Below, one piece after another: positions 9,324 to 18,925 of a stretch of DNA of 64,000 nucleotides. The stretch's first letter is position 1. Each line of letters begins with the position of its first letter. Source of the DNA: Beijerinckiaceae bacterium. Lineage in GTDB: Bacteria; Pseudomonadota; Alphaproteobacteria; Rhizobiales; Beijerinckiaceae. A program made the position numbers and the translations under genes. Location of the stretch: positions 62,001 to 126,000 of the forward strand of contig CANGTC010000001.1 of the NCBI GenBank assembly GCA_947456505.1, in the 5' to 3' direction. A model generated the notes under the pieces. It did no database searches and was not told the origin of the DNA. It saw nothing but the letters and a program-made list of their open reading frames with translations.

Positions 9324-9947
9324 TCAGCTTTCATGCGGACCCCAGGCGCGCTGGACTGCGGGCCGCTTCTCGATATCGTCATGCCAACGACGCACATGGG
9401 GATAGGCGTCGAGACCGATGTCGTTGACGCCATGCACATGCACATCGGCATACATAGAGACATCTGCAACCGAAAAAGTCCCTGTGAAATACTCATGATC
9501 CGCAAGATGCGTATTGAGCGTCACAAGCATGTCCTTGAGCACTTCCGTATAGTGCTTTTGCGCGAGGGGTACCACATCGGGCGAACGCTTGACCCAGTGC
9601 CCGAATTGCTGGGCCAGGGTGGTGAAGGTGGCGGAGCCATAAAACAACCACTGATCACATTTCAAACGCGACAGAGGGTCGGCCGGATAGAGACCATTGC
9701 CCGCCTTTTCGCCGAGATATTTGAGGATAGCTCCAGATTCACACAAGGAAATCCGATGGCCGCCGGGCCCATCGTGATCAATGATAGCCGGGATCTTGTG
9801 ACCAGGGCTGATCTTCAGAAATTCCGGTGAGAATTGATCGCGGTTACGAATATTGATGATTTTCAACCGGTACGGCAGGCCGGACTCCTCCATCGCCGTA
9901 CGGGCCTTGTAGCCGTTATCCGTGGTCCAGAAATAAAGATCGATCAT
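9324..9947 (-). CDS. glutathione S-transferase family protein
   Basis: MIDLYFWTTDNGYKARTAMEESGLPYRL...SPGHKIPAIIDHDGPGG...LCESGAILKYLGEK. Confidence 0.9.
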   Translation of the reverse strand: MIDLYFWTTDNGYKARTAMEESGLPYRLKIINIRNRDQFSPEFLKISPGHKIPAIIDHDGPGGHRISLCESGAILKYLGEKAGNGLYPADPLSRLKCDQWLFYGSATFTTLAQQFGHWVKRSPDVVPLAQKHYTEVLKDMLVTLNTHLADHEYFTGTFSVADVSMYADVHVHGVNDIGLDAYPHVRRWHDDIEKRPAVQRAWGPHES

Positions 9948-10018
9948 CGGTTTCTCCCCTTTTTGCTTTCATTGGCAGCAGACTCGCCCAAAGGGCTTCT
10001 GGTCAGAAAATTACGGCT

Positions 10019-10939
10019 TCAGGCATTGGCCCGCACCCAGCCATCCAGCAGACGATTGAAGCCTGCAGGATGTTCGCGATAGACGAAATGACCAGACCTG
10101 TTGAAGATCCGCACTTCCGTCTTGCGTTGATGCTTCATGAAAAGCTCGATCAACTGCTGGCCCGCCTCAAAATCAGCGCCGGGATCATTGTAGCCCCAGG
10201 TGATCAGCGTGGGGCAAGGCATGCCCCTTTCAATCAACCAGCGATGCGTCTGCGTGCGTTGCGCCAGCAATTTTGGCGCGAACTGTTTGAAAAGCAGCCC
10301 GCCCTCATGCATGCGGGAGGCCGCAAACCGGCTCTTCTCCAATTGCGCGATTCTGAGGCTCTCCTTGATCCAGACTTCCGTGACGATGGAGGGATTGTAG
10401 GAATAGCGCTCAAGATACCAGCGAATGCTCTCCGCCGTATCCTCGGGTTGCGGCCGGTTGCGCACCATCACATGGGTCCGCGTCACCCCCGGCGAAAGAG
10501 TGCCTGAGGAGACGCAAACCGTGGATTTGACCAGATCCGGCCTCTCCAGAGTAATTCGCGTCACAATATAGCCGCCGCGCGAATGACCAACGAGATGATA
10601 GGGTTTCTTGCCGAGCTTATCGAGAAAGGCGATGATGTGCTGCACGCTGGCGTGCATGGTGTAGTCATCATCGCACTTGGGATTGTCGGTATATCCCTGC
10701 CCCAGGCGATCAAGTGAGATGCAATTGTGCGCCTGCATCAGCACGGAGAAATTGAGCTCCCAGGAACACGCGTTGCTTGATCCATCCGTGGTTCCCATTT
10801 GCACGCCATGGATGAAAACGATGCGCTCGCCTTCGCCGTCATCGAAATAGCGAGTGCGGACGCCATCCACATCCATCCACTTTTCGGATCCCATATCGAG
10901 CGACACGGGCCGATAGGATTCGATCATCTTACTCGCCAT
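10019..10939 (-). CDS. alpha/beta hydrolase
   Basis: FIHGVQMG, LDRLGQGYTDNP, nucleophile elbow VGHSRGGY; start MASKM overlaps the upstream gene stop. Confidence 0.88.
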   Translation of the reverse strand: MASKMIESYRPVSLDMGSEKWMDVDGVRTRYFDDGEGERIVFIHGVQMGTTDGSSNACSWELNFSVLMQAHNCISLDRLGQGYTDNPKCDDDYTMHASVQHIIAFLDKLGKKPYHLVGHSRGGYIVTRITLERPDLVKSTVCVSSGTLSPGVTRTHVMVRNRPQPEDTAESIRWYLERYSYNPSIVTEVWIKESLRIAQLEKSRFAASRMHEGGLLFKQFAPKLLAQRTQTHRWLIERGMPCPTLITWGYNDPGADFEAGQQLIELFMKHQRKTEVRIFNRSGHFVYREHPAGFNRLLDGWVRANA

Positions 10940-11873
10940 GGGCCACCCCCAGAACAAATTCGCTGACCACGCGATTAAATTCCTCAGCGCGCTCTCGGAA
11001 GCTGAAATGACCGGCCTGATTGAAAATATGAAGACTCGTGCGGGGCTGTTCCTGGGCGATCATATGATAATATCGCAGTCCCATGGAAATGGGCGCCGTG
11101 GGATCGTTATAACCCCAGATCAACAGCACCGGACGCCGGAATCCGTCCCCCTCGATCTTACGATACATATCGTCACGATCATCGACCAGGCGAGGAAGGA
11201 AACGCGAGGCGAGCTGACCTTCCTCCAGCATTTTATGGGTGGCCACATGGTTCTTTGGCAGATCATTGATGGCCTGCTTCATGGCGAGCCAGGCGTCAGT
11301 TACATTCTTCGTTGAATAGGAATAATGTTCGTAGACATAACGCGAGGACTCGAGGGTATGCGGCGCATGGGGGTTGCAGGCGAAAACGACATCGTTCCGC
11401 CCTTCGCCGGGCGCCGCCGAAGCGCTGTCGATGACAATGCAACTCGCCGTCAGCCAGGGATAATCCAGCGCGATGCGGGAGGACACATAACCCCCGCGCG
11501 AATGCCCCACCAAATGATAGGGACCAAGACCCAACTGCGTTAAAAAGGTCGCCACATGCCGCACTGAGGCGGCCATGGTGTAGTCTTCGTCGCGAAGCGG
11601 CAAGTCCGTATAGCCCTGTCCCAATCTGTCGATGGCGATAACGCGGAAGCGCTTCGCCAGTTCGGAGAAATTCAGATCCCAATCCTGCGCGCTTTCCCCG
11701 CCCGCATGGTCGCCCACCTGGCCACCATGGATGAACACCAACCGCGGTCCATCGCCCGCCTCGAAATAGCGTGTGCGGACGCCATCCACCTCCGCCCATT
11801 GGGGTTCATATTCTTGCAGGAACATGGTCCGGCCTCCCATATTTTTGGGCAGCATAACATGCGACGGGAACAT
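10929..11873 (-). CDS. alpha/beta hydrolase, tandem paralogue of the 10019-10939 gene
   Basis: DGVRTRYFEAGDGPRLVFIHGGQ, IDRLGQGYTDLP, VGHSRGGYVSSRI. Confidence 0.88.
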   Translation of the reverse strand: MFPSHVMLPKNMGGRTMFLQEYEPQWAEVDGVRTRYFEAGDGPRLVFIHGGQVGDHAGGESAQDWDLNFSELAKRFRVIAIDRLGQGYTDLPLRDEDYTMAASVRHVATFLTQLGLGPYHLVGHSRGGYVSSRIALDYPWLTASCIVIDSASAAPGEGRNDVVFACNPHAPHTLESSRYVYEHYSYSTKNVTDAWLAMKQAINDLPKNHVATHKMLEEGQLASRFLPRLVDDRDDMYRKIEGDGFRRPVLLIWGYNDPTAPISMGLRYYHMIAQEQPRTSLHIFNQAGHFSFRERAEEFNRVVSEFVLGVAHGE

Positions 11874-11911
11874 GTTAAGCCTTCTCGCCAGAAAAATACG
11901 CGTGACTTTTC

Positions 11912-13255
11912 CTAGGGGCGAAGGGCCTCAGAGACGTCCATCATCTCCGCAAATCCACCCAGGCGCTTGGCCCATGCGTCTGCGCGCGCGGCGCCCAGCA
12001 CCGGCGTCGCGTTGTCGATCAGCTTGTCCGCCCGCTGCTCCGGGCTGAGCGGGCGCGCCGCATGGCCCCTGCCCGCAATCAGCGATCGTTCAAAGCGGCG
12101 CCCGCCCACCACGATGGCGATGCGCGCAGGCGCTTGCTTCGGCCATGCGGCGGAAGCGGCGGGGTCATCCACCACGCGCACCCTGCGGGTGAGCGCGCGC
12201 ACGGCGGCGTCTTCGATGCCCGCCTCGATGTCGTGGTGATGCACCTGGCCCCGCAGCAGGGCCAGCGCCACCATGAAAGGGATGCTGTGGTCAGCGGTCT
12301 CACGGTTCTCCGGCTCCCAGAGCGCGGGGATCGAGCCCGCCCAATGGATGGCGAAAGCGTGGGTCGCCACCTCGATCTCGTCGATCTCCGCCAGCAACTC
12401 CGCCCCCAGCTCCTCGCGCATCTCCAGCGCGATCTCGCAGGGAGCCTGCGCATGAAAGACCGCCGGAAAGCGTTTGAGATGGGTGTCGCCGCTACGCTCG
12501 CGCATGGGGTCCAGCGCCAGATGCAAATCGCCGCAGACCACCTCCAGAAAGCCCAGCCGCCCCTCGAAAACCGGATCAGGACCAGAGACATCCGCCTTGG
12601 CCAGCGCCGTCACGAAGAGCGCATTGCGAAGGGCCTGCGGGGAGGCGAGGCTGCGCCAGGTCGAGACCTTGGCGGAGCGGGCCAGCAGCATGTTATTGGC
12701 CGCCGTCATCATCGAAATCGCGTGGGCGAATTGCGTGGGGTTCAATCCGCGCAGCAGACCCACAGCCACGGTCGCGGCGATGCCCACATAGGTCGCGTGG
12801 TCCCAGCCCCGCGCCAGCGCATTGGAGCCATCGCACATGTCGAGCATGAGATGCTGCCCAGCGGCGATGGCGCGCAGCACCTCGTCGCCGCTGCAATGGC
12901 GCTCCTCGCCCGCCGCAAGGGCTGCGGCGATGATGTCGGAGGGATGGCCGCCGTTCTTGCCGACATAGGTGTCATTCCAGTCATGGAAGCGCACCATCAT
13001 GCCATTCAGAAAAGCGACGGTGTCCACCGCGCCTTTTCCCATTGTCAGCGCTGTGCAAGGCCCGGCCTCTCCAGTAAAGCCGAGGGCGGCCGCCACGCGG
13101 CGCACCTCCTGGTCCTCGCTGGCGGCGATGGCGCAGCCCAGCATGTCCATGATGCGCGCTGTCAGCGCATCCCGGCGCGGTGAATCCAGCGGGCGTGCGT
13201 AGCTCGCGAAAGCAAACTCCACGATGGCGCGGGTGATGCTGTCCTGCGTCACCAC
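11912..13255 (-). CDS. MmgE/PrpD family protein
   Basis: 447 aa; RIMDMLGCAIAASEDQEV, FLNGMMVRFHDWNDTYVGKNGGHPSDIIAAALA typical of MmgE/PrpD. Confidence 0.88.
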   Translation of the reverse strand: MVTQDSITRAIVEFAFASYARPLDSPRRDALTARIMDMLGCAIAASEDQEVRRVAAALGFTGEAGPCTALTMGKGAVDTVAFLNGMMVRFHDWNDTYVGKNGGHPSDIIAAALAAGEERHCSGDEVLRAIAAGQHLMLDMCDGSNALARGWDHATYVGIAATVAVGLLRGLNPTQFAHAISMMTAANNMLLARSAKVSTWRSLASPQALRNALFVTALAKADVSGPDPVFEGRLGFLEVVCGDLHLALDPMRERSGDTHLKRFPAVFHAQAPCEIALEMREELGAELLAEIDEIEVATHAFAIHWAGSIPALWEPENRETADHSIPFMVALALLRGQVHHHDIEAGIEDAAVRALTRRVRVVDDPAASAAWPKQAPARIAIVVGGRRFERSLIAGRGHAARPLSPEQRADKLIDNATPVLGAARADAWAKRLGGFAEMMDVSEALRP

Positions 13256-14520
13256 TTGGCCTTGATCTCGGGCTCGAAGATGGCGCGCCAGTCTTCTCCC
13301 GCCTTCACGAAATTGTCGAAGGGACGCATGCCCCGATGGGTCTGCGGATCTGCGCCCGGCGCCTCGCCGCCTTTCTCCACCGTGTCGATGGCGCGCAGCA
13401 ACATGGCGCGCATGGTGATGATGGCCCGGTCCGTGGAGCCCAGATGTTCGCGGGTGCGGTCCACGATGGGGCCCATGCCCTCCTGCAGGGCGAAGTCCTG
13501 GGTATTGATGCCCACGATGCCGGTGAAGACCTTCTCCTTCTGGAGCTGACGGTCGATCATGTAATCGTTGGCCTTGTTCTTTTTCAACCGATAGGTGCCG
13601 GGGATCATGTCGTCGGGGCCGCGGCCATAGAAGGTCTCGGTGGCGTCCCGATGGGCCTGATCCACCGGCGTCGTATCGTCATAGGTGTGATGCCAGTTGT
13701 AGACATAGGTGGTGTAGTCGTCGATCGGCGCCCAGATATGGCCATCCAGCGCCGGGGACTTACGGCGAGCGCCGCTGAATTCGTGGATGCCGCCGCGCAT
13801 CTGCTGGAAGGGCATGACGTAGTGATAGAGGCGCACATAGGTGTCGCCCCCGCCCATCTGGCGCGTCGAGACATAATTGTAGCCGTAGTCCGTGGGATTC
13901 ACGTCGAGGCGCGGAGACTTGTCAACGAGGCGTGGATCGCTCTTGGCGGACATGTTGTTGTTGTGGGCATAGGAGGAATGGGCGGTGTCGAGCCCGCCCT
14001 CCAGCGCCTGCAGATAGTTGCATTCCTGGTAGGTCTTCGACACGTGCAGGAAGTCGTGTGGCACGCGCGTCCACTCGTAATCCGGCGGCGGGGGCTTGCG
14101 GTCGGGCGGGCCCATATAGGCCCAAACCATGCCGCCCACTTCGACGGTAGGATAGGCCTTGAGCTTGGTCTTCTGCTTCATCACCTCGTTGCCGGGCTCG
14201 GTCGGCATGTCCACGCAGTCGCCGTTGCGGTCGAATTTCCAGCCGTGATAGGCGCAGCGTATGCCGCATTCCTCGTTTCGACCAAAGAACATGGGCGCGA
14301 GGCGATGGGGGCAATAGGCGTCCAACAGCGCGACCACGCCATCGCTGTCGCGAAACGCCAAAAGATCCTCGCAAAGCAGGCGCACGCGCACCGGGGCGCC
14401 ATCCTTTTCGGGGACTTCCTCGGAGAGCACGGCTGGCTGCCAGTAGCGGCGAAAGAGTTCCCCGGCGGGCGTCCCCGGACCGACCCGGACCAGGCGTTCG
14501 TTTTGCTCTCGCGTCAACAC
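13249..14520 (-). CDS. Rieske [2Fe-2S] aromatic ring-hydroxylating oxygenase, alpha subunit (phthalate 4,5-dioxygenase-like)
   Basis: CPHRLAPMFFGRNEECGIRCAYHGWKF Rieske motif; GTG start at 14520 (VLTREQNERLVRVGPGTPAGELFRRYWQPA) with GGAG upstream. Confidence 0.9.
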   Translation of the reverse strand: MLTREQNERLVRVGPGTPAGELFRRYWQPAVLSEEVPEKDGAPVRVRLLCEDLLAFRDSDGVVALLDAYCPHRLAPMFFGRNEECGIRCAYHGWKFDRNGDCVDMPTEPGNEVMKQKTKLKAYPTVEVGGMVWAYMGPPDRKPPPPDYEWTRVPHDFLHVSKTYQECNYLQALEGGLDTAHSSYAHNNNMSAKSDPRLVDKSPRLDVNPTDYGYNYVSTRQMGGGDTYVRLYHYVMPFQQMRGGIHEFSGARRKSPALDGHIWAPIDDYTTYVYNWHHTYDDTTPVDQAHRDATETFYGRGPDDMIPGTYRLKKNKANDYMIDRQLQKEKVFTGIVGINTQDFALQEGMGPIVDRTREHLGSTDRAIITMRAMLLRAIDTVEKGGEAPGADPQTHRGMRPFDNFVKAGEDWRAIFEPEIKAKW

Positions 14521-14738
14521 GGCGTTTTCTCCTGCATTTATGTCATTGGTCCTTGTGAAACACCATTCGTCCAGTTTTCCGCCGAGATCAATCCCCGGGT
14601 CTGGGGAGGGCCCTCGCCAAAGGCGGTCTCCAACCTTGCCAAGGGTCAGCATCTGGGCGAAAGGTGGAAGGCTGCGCCAGTTCATCCGTCGGATGTCTGG
14701 TCAAAAGCGGGGAAGCAAGGCAGCAGGAGAAGACAGTC

Positions 14739-15710
14739 ATGCGCAGCATCTTGAGCATAGCCACAGCTGCAACCATGGCGCTCGTGGCCATTACGGCCCA
14801 CGCAACTGCGCAACCTTGGCCCTCCAAACCGGTCAAACTTATTGTTCCCTTTCCGGCGGGCGGCTCGGCGGACACATTGTCCCGCATCCTCAGTCAGGAG
14901 CTTCAGGACAAGCTCGGCCAACCCTTCGTGGTGGAGAACCGCACCGGCGCGGGCGGCAATATCGGAACCGACGCCGTGGCGAAGGCGCCACCTGACGGAA
15001 CCACCCTGCTTCTCACCCCAAGTTCAGTGGCGATAGCGCCCGCGCTTTACCCCAAGCTGAGCTGGGATCCGGTCAAGGACTTCGAACCTATCACCTTGAT
15101 TGGCTCTATTCCCATGGTCGCCGTGGTGCATCCCGCCTTTCCCGCAAAGTCCATGAAGGAATTGGTCGCCGAAGCCAAAACACGACCTGGGCAAATCAAC
15201 TATGCGTCAGGAGGCAATGGAACCACCAACCATCTGGCCGTGGAATTGTTCAAGGCGCAGACGGGAATCGACATGGTGCACGTGGCTTATCGTGGCAATC
15301 CCCTGGCCATGGTGGACGTGATTGGTGGGCACGTGCCGGTATTCTTCGACTTCGTGCTCACGGGGGCCCCGCATGTACGTAGCGGCGCTGTGCGCGCTCT
15401 GGCGACGACTGGCGCGCAACGCTCCAGCATCTTGCCGGATTTGCCCACAGTTATGGAAGCCGGCATCTCCGGATTTGAGGCCAGCACCTGGTTTGGCGTC
15501 TACGCGCCCGCCGGCACGCCAAAAGACATGGTGGCGCGGATGAGTGATGAGATCGCCGCCATCCTCGGCTCGCCCACGGTCAGGAAAAGGCTCGCGGAGC
15601 TAGGGGTTGAGCCCATGCAGGGAGGCCCCGCCGCTCTTGGCGAACTGACCAAAAGCGACCTGGCGAAGTGGGGACCGGTAATCCAAAAAGCCGGCCTCAA
15701 ACTCGAATAG
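14739..15710 (+). CDS. Bug/TctC-type substrate-binding protein (classical subgroup)
   Basis: MRSILSIATAATMALVAITAHATAQPWPSKPVKLIVPFPAGGSADTLSRILSQELQDKLGQPFVVENRTGAGGNIG. Confidence 0.93.
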   Translation: MRSILSIATAATMALVAITAHATAQPWPSKPVKLIVPFPAGGSADTLSRILSQELQDKLGQPFVVENRTGAGGNIGTDAVAKAPPDGTTLLLTPSSVAIAPALYPKLSWDPVKDFEPITLIGSIPMVAVVHPAFPAKSMKELVAEAKTRPGQINYASGGNGTTNHLAVELFKAQTGIDMVHVAYRGNPLAMVDVIGGHVPVFFDFVLTGAPHVRSGAVRALATTGAQRSSILPDLPTVMEAGISGFEASTWFGVYAPAGTPKDMVARMSDEIAAILGSPTVRKRLAELGVEPMQGGPAALGELTKSDLAKWGPVIQKAGLKLE

Positions 15711-15741
15711 GCGTCGCGCAATCCGCAAAACGGCCTGTCGC

Positions 15742-16650
15742 TCAGGGCTTGCTGAGAAACGCCTCCACAATGCGGGCGACTTCGGCAGGTCTGTCGTGAT
15801 GCAGATTGTGGCTTGTGTCCAGGACCCTGTCGCAAACGACGTGCTTGACCAAAGCCGCTCGGGCGGCGAGCCCGCCGGGTTCAGCATCGATCCGCGACTT
15901 GCGGTCGGACGCGAGCCATAGAACGGAGGCCTCGATGCGCTTCATGCAAGCGGCCCACTCGGCCTTGCGGTGCGCGATGGCGAAGGGCGCGCGATGCATG
16001 GGGTCAAAGGCCCATTCCAACCGACCATCGGGACGTCTACGCGAAGATTCGGCAGCAAGGAACAGCGCCTTGTCCATGGTCAAACGTTGGTTCGTCTGCC
16101 GCAGACGCTCAGCCATCTGGGACAAGGCATCATAGGGTCGCGAAGATTCCGGCCCCTCGCGCCATGTGTCGATGAATTGGGCCAATCTGTCCGGCGCCTC
16201 CTCTGGATCGCTGTCAATCAGGCCAAAGGAGTCCAGCGCGACCAGTTTCGAAACACGCGATGGTCGAACGCCAGCATAGATCCCCGCGACATGCCCGCCC
16301 AGTGAATGCCCGACAAGTGTCGCGGGATTTCCAGGAACAAGGGCTTGGAGCATGAGGTCGAGATCGACGAGATAATCCTGAAACCAATAGCCCTGCGGGT
16401 TCCAGTCCGTGCGTCCATAACCACGCCAGTCCGGCGCAATGAAATGGTGGTCGCCCGAAAATTCATCAACAAGAAATTGAAACGTCGCCCCGCAATCGCG
16501 CGATCCGTGCAGCAGCACTACAGGCGGCGCGTCCGCCGGGCCCCATCGGCGCACATGACATTTCAAGCTGCGGATCTCGATGAATTCACAGAGGGCGGTT
16601 TTGCGAGGCTTGTACGAGGCAATATCCGTCATCGCGCAGTCAACTCCCAT
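15742..16650 (-). CDS. alpha/beta hydrolase
   Basis: VVLLHGSRDCGATFQFLVDEFSGDHHFIAPDWRGYGRTDW, VGHSLGGHVAGIYAG. Confidence 0.88.
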   Translation of the reverse strand: MGVDCAMTDIASYKPRKTALCEFIEIRSLKCHVRRWGPADAPPVVLLHGSRDCGATFQFLVDEFSGDHHFIAPDWRGYGRTDWNPQGYWFQDYLVDLDLMLQALVPGNPATLVGHSLGGHVAGIYAGVRPSRVSKLVALDSFGLIDSDPEEAPDRLAQFIDTWREGPESSRPYDALSQMAERLRQTNQRLTMDKALFLAAESSRRRPDGRLEWAFDPMHRAPFAIAHRKAEWAACMKRIEASVLWLASDRKSRIDAEPGGLAARAALVKHVVCDRVLDTSHNLHHDRPAEVARIVEAFLSKP

Positions 16651-16827
16651 CCCAATCCCTGAGCGGCCGTCGCAGGGACCGTCATCAGTGGGGCCCTCGG
16701 GATCGCCAGCACCATATCCATCCGCCTTGCTTGATGGTTTTTTTACCGTTACCTTCCCTTATAGGCGCTTGACCTTATCTGGTCCATCATCGCCAATGAC
16801 TGAAAAAAGGACGCGGGAGATAAAGGC

Positions 16828-18075
16828 ATGAATTTCCTATGGTTTCATTTGATGCCTTACATGGATCTGCCCGCCGATTTCCGGCAAAAGAACCCATCGG
16901 TCTGGGTCAATATCGATCCTGCGCTGTTCAACCCCGAACGCGCCCACCAGATGTACAATGACTATTTCGATGAACTGGAATACGCGGCGGAACTGGGCTT
17001 CGACGCTGTCTGCGTCAACGAGCATCACTCCAACGCCTACGGACTGATGCCCTCGCCCAATCTCATCGCCATGGCGCTGGCGCGCCGCACCAAGGACACC
17101 AAGATTTGCGTTCTGGGCAACTCCATCGCCCTGTATAATCCGCCAACGCGCGTGGCCGAAGAGTTCGCCATGATCGACTGCGTCTCCGGCGGGCGGCTGA
17201 TTGCGGGCTTTCCGGTGGGTACGCCCATGGACACATGTTTCGCCTATGGCACGAACCCCAGCCAACTGCGTCAGCGCTACATGGAGGCGCATGACCTGAT
17301 CATGCGCTCATGGACCGACCCGAAACCCTTCGCCTTTAACGGCCGTTTCACCCAGCAGGCCCATGTCAATGTCTGGCCCCGCCCGGTGCAAAAGCCACAT
17401 CCGCCCATCTGGATTCCCGGTGGCGGCTCCGTGGAGACCTGGGAATGGTGCGTCCAGAATGACTATGTCTACTGTTACCTCTCCTACGGTGGCTACAAGA
17501 TCGCGCAAGGCACCATGGAGGGTTTCTGGAACACGGTTGAGAAACACGGCAAGGAGAAGAACCCCTACCGCGCCGGGTTCCTCCAATTTGTCGGCGTCGC
17601 CGAGAGCCGCGACGAAGCCATGGATCTCTACACCGAGCCCGCTGAATATTTTTATGGGCGCTGCCAACATATCGATCCGCGCTACGCAGGCCCGCCCGGC
17701 TACACGACGGAGGCGACGCAACGTGCTGGGCTCGAAGGCCAGGTGACGCGAGTGGCGGATCGCTCGAAGCGCGTGCGCGCGACCGAGATGAAGGAAATTG
17801 TCGATCTAGGTTATGTCGTGATCGGCAACGCCAATGACGTGGTCGAGCAGATCCGTGAAGTAGCGCGCTCGCTTCATGTTGGCCAGTTGATGCCCCTGCT
17901 CCACTTCGGCAACATGAGCAAGGATGTCACATTCCGCAATACGAAGCTCTTCGCCGAAAAAGTCATTCCCAAATTAAAGGGAATGTTCAGCGAATATGAG
18001 GATCACTGGTGGCCCAAAGCCATGGACGCAAGCCTCCGCGCGCAAGCGGCGTCGCTGGCGCCCGCCGCCGAATAA
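16828..18075 (+). CDS. LLM class flavin-dependent oxidoreductase (luciferase-like)
   Basis: MNFLWFHLMPYMDLPADF...AELGFDAVCVNEHHSNAYGLMPSPNLIAMALARRTK...VAEEFAMIDCVSGGRLIAGFPVGT. Confidence 0.92.
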   Translation: MNFLWFHLMPYMDLPADFRQKNPSVWVNIDPALFNPERAHQMYNDYFDELEYAAELGFDAVCVNEHHSNAYGLMPSPNLIAMALARRTKDTKICVLGNSIALYNPPTRVAEEFAMIDCVSGGRLIAGFPVGTPMDTCFAYGTNPSQLRQRYMEAHDLIMRSWTDPKPFAFNGRFTQQAHVNVWPRPVQKPHPPIWIPGGGSVETWEWCVQNDYVYCYLSYGGYKIAQGTMEGFWNTVEKHGKEKNPYRAGFLQFVGVAESRDEAMDLYTEPAEYFYGRCQHIDPRYAGPPGYTTEATQRAGLEGQVTRVADRSKRVRATEMKEIVDLGYVVIGNANDVVEQIREVARSLHVGQLMPLLHFGNMSKDVTFRNTKLFAEKVIPKLKGMFSEYEDHWWPKAMDASLRAQAASLAPAAE

Positions 18076-18109
18076 TGTGGCGGATATTAGAGAAAGACGG
18101 AGCCAGGCA

Positions 18110-18892
18110 GTGAGTGAACCTGTTGAAACAACCATCGACCTCGATGGCCAGCCCATGCGCGTCTGGACCAAGGGCAGCGGACCAAAAATCGGCTACTTCG
18201 CGGGCTATGGCGGACTACCCCGTTGGATCCCTTTCCTCGACGCCCTGGCGGAACATCGCACCGTGATAGCGCCCTCGCTCCCGGGCTTTCCCGGAGGCGG
18301 GCGCGCGCAGCTCATGCTCGATTCTCATCTCGATTGGATTGTCGCCACACGCCGTATTTTCATGAGCGCCGGACTTGAAGGCGCGGATCTCATCGGGTCC
18401 AGCGTCGGCGGAGGCCTAGCAGCTGAACTCGCGGCGCTATGGCCGCAGGAGGTGCGACGCCTCGCTCTGATTGCGCCGCTGGGCCTGTATCGCGAAGAGG
18501 AGCCGCCAACCGATATTTTCGCCCAGCGCGCAGATGAATATGCAGCTCTTCTATGCGCTGAGCCCGACAACTATCGCGCGCTGAAACAGGCGCCCAACGA
18601 TGTCAATGCCGGCGAATGGGACATTGAACAATCACGAGCTGCTGAGGCCGCAGCCCGTTTGCTATGGCCTATCGCCAACACCCGATTAGACAAGCGGCTG
18701 CCGCTCATCCAACAGCCAACGCTGATCGCCTGGGGCGAGAAAGATGGCGTCATGCCCCGTTCCTATGCGCAATTCATCGCAAACACGATCGCCGGCGAAT
18801 CCCGGATCGAGATCATCGAGGGCGCCGGTCATTTAGCCGAACTGGACAGACCGCGCGCACTTGCAGGTGCGATCCTGGCGTTTACGCAATAA
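18110..18892 (+). CDS. alpha/beta hydrolase paired with the LLM oxidoreductase
   Basis: GTG start VSEPVETTIDLDGQPMRVW; nucleophile elbow GSSVGGG; GAGHLAELDRP. Confidence 0.82.
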   Translation: MSEPVETTIDLDGQPMRVWTKGSGPKIGYFAGYGGLPRWIPFLDALAEHRTVIAPSLPGFPGGGRAQLMLDSHLDWIVATRRIFMSAGLEGADLIGSSVGGGLAAELAALWPQEVRRLALIAPLGLYREEEPPTDIFAQRADEYAALLCAEPDNYRALKQAPNDVNAGEWDIEQSRAAEAAARLLWPIANTRLDKRLPLIQQPTLIAWGEKDGVMPRSYAQFIANTIAGESRIEIIEGAGHLAELDRPRALAGAILAFTQ

Positions 18893-18925
18893 AAGCGGCC
18901 GTGCGACCTGCATCAGGAGAGAACC

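Noticed and set aside
12062-13183. 373-aa plus-strand ORF opposite MmgE/PrpD (and similar long ORFs at 25031-26179, 48257-49450, 49698-51041, 53712-54977)
   Set aside because: All fully overlap well-supported genes on the other strand and carry H/R/G-rich non-domain sequence.
13336-14754. 472-aa plus-strand ORF opposite the Rieske gene
   Set aside because: Antisense shadow ORF: His/Gly/Ala/Arg-rich composition, no domain, fully overlaps a clear Rieske oxygenase on the other strand.
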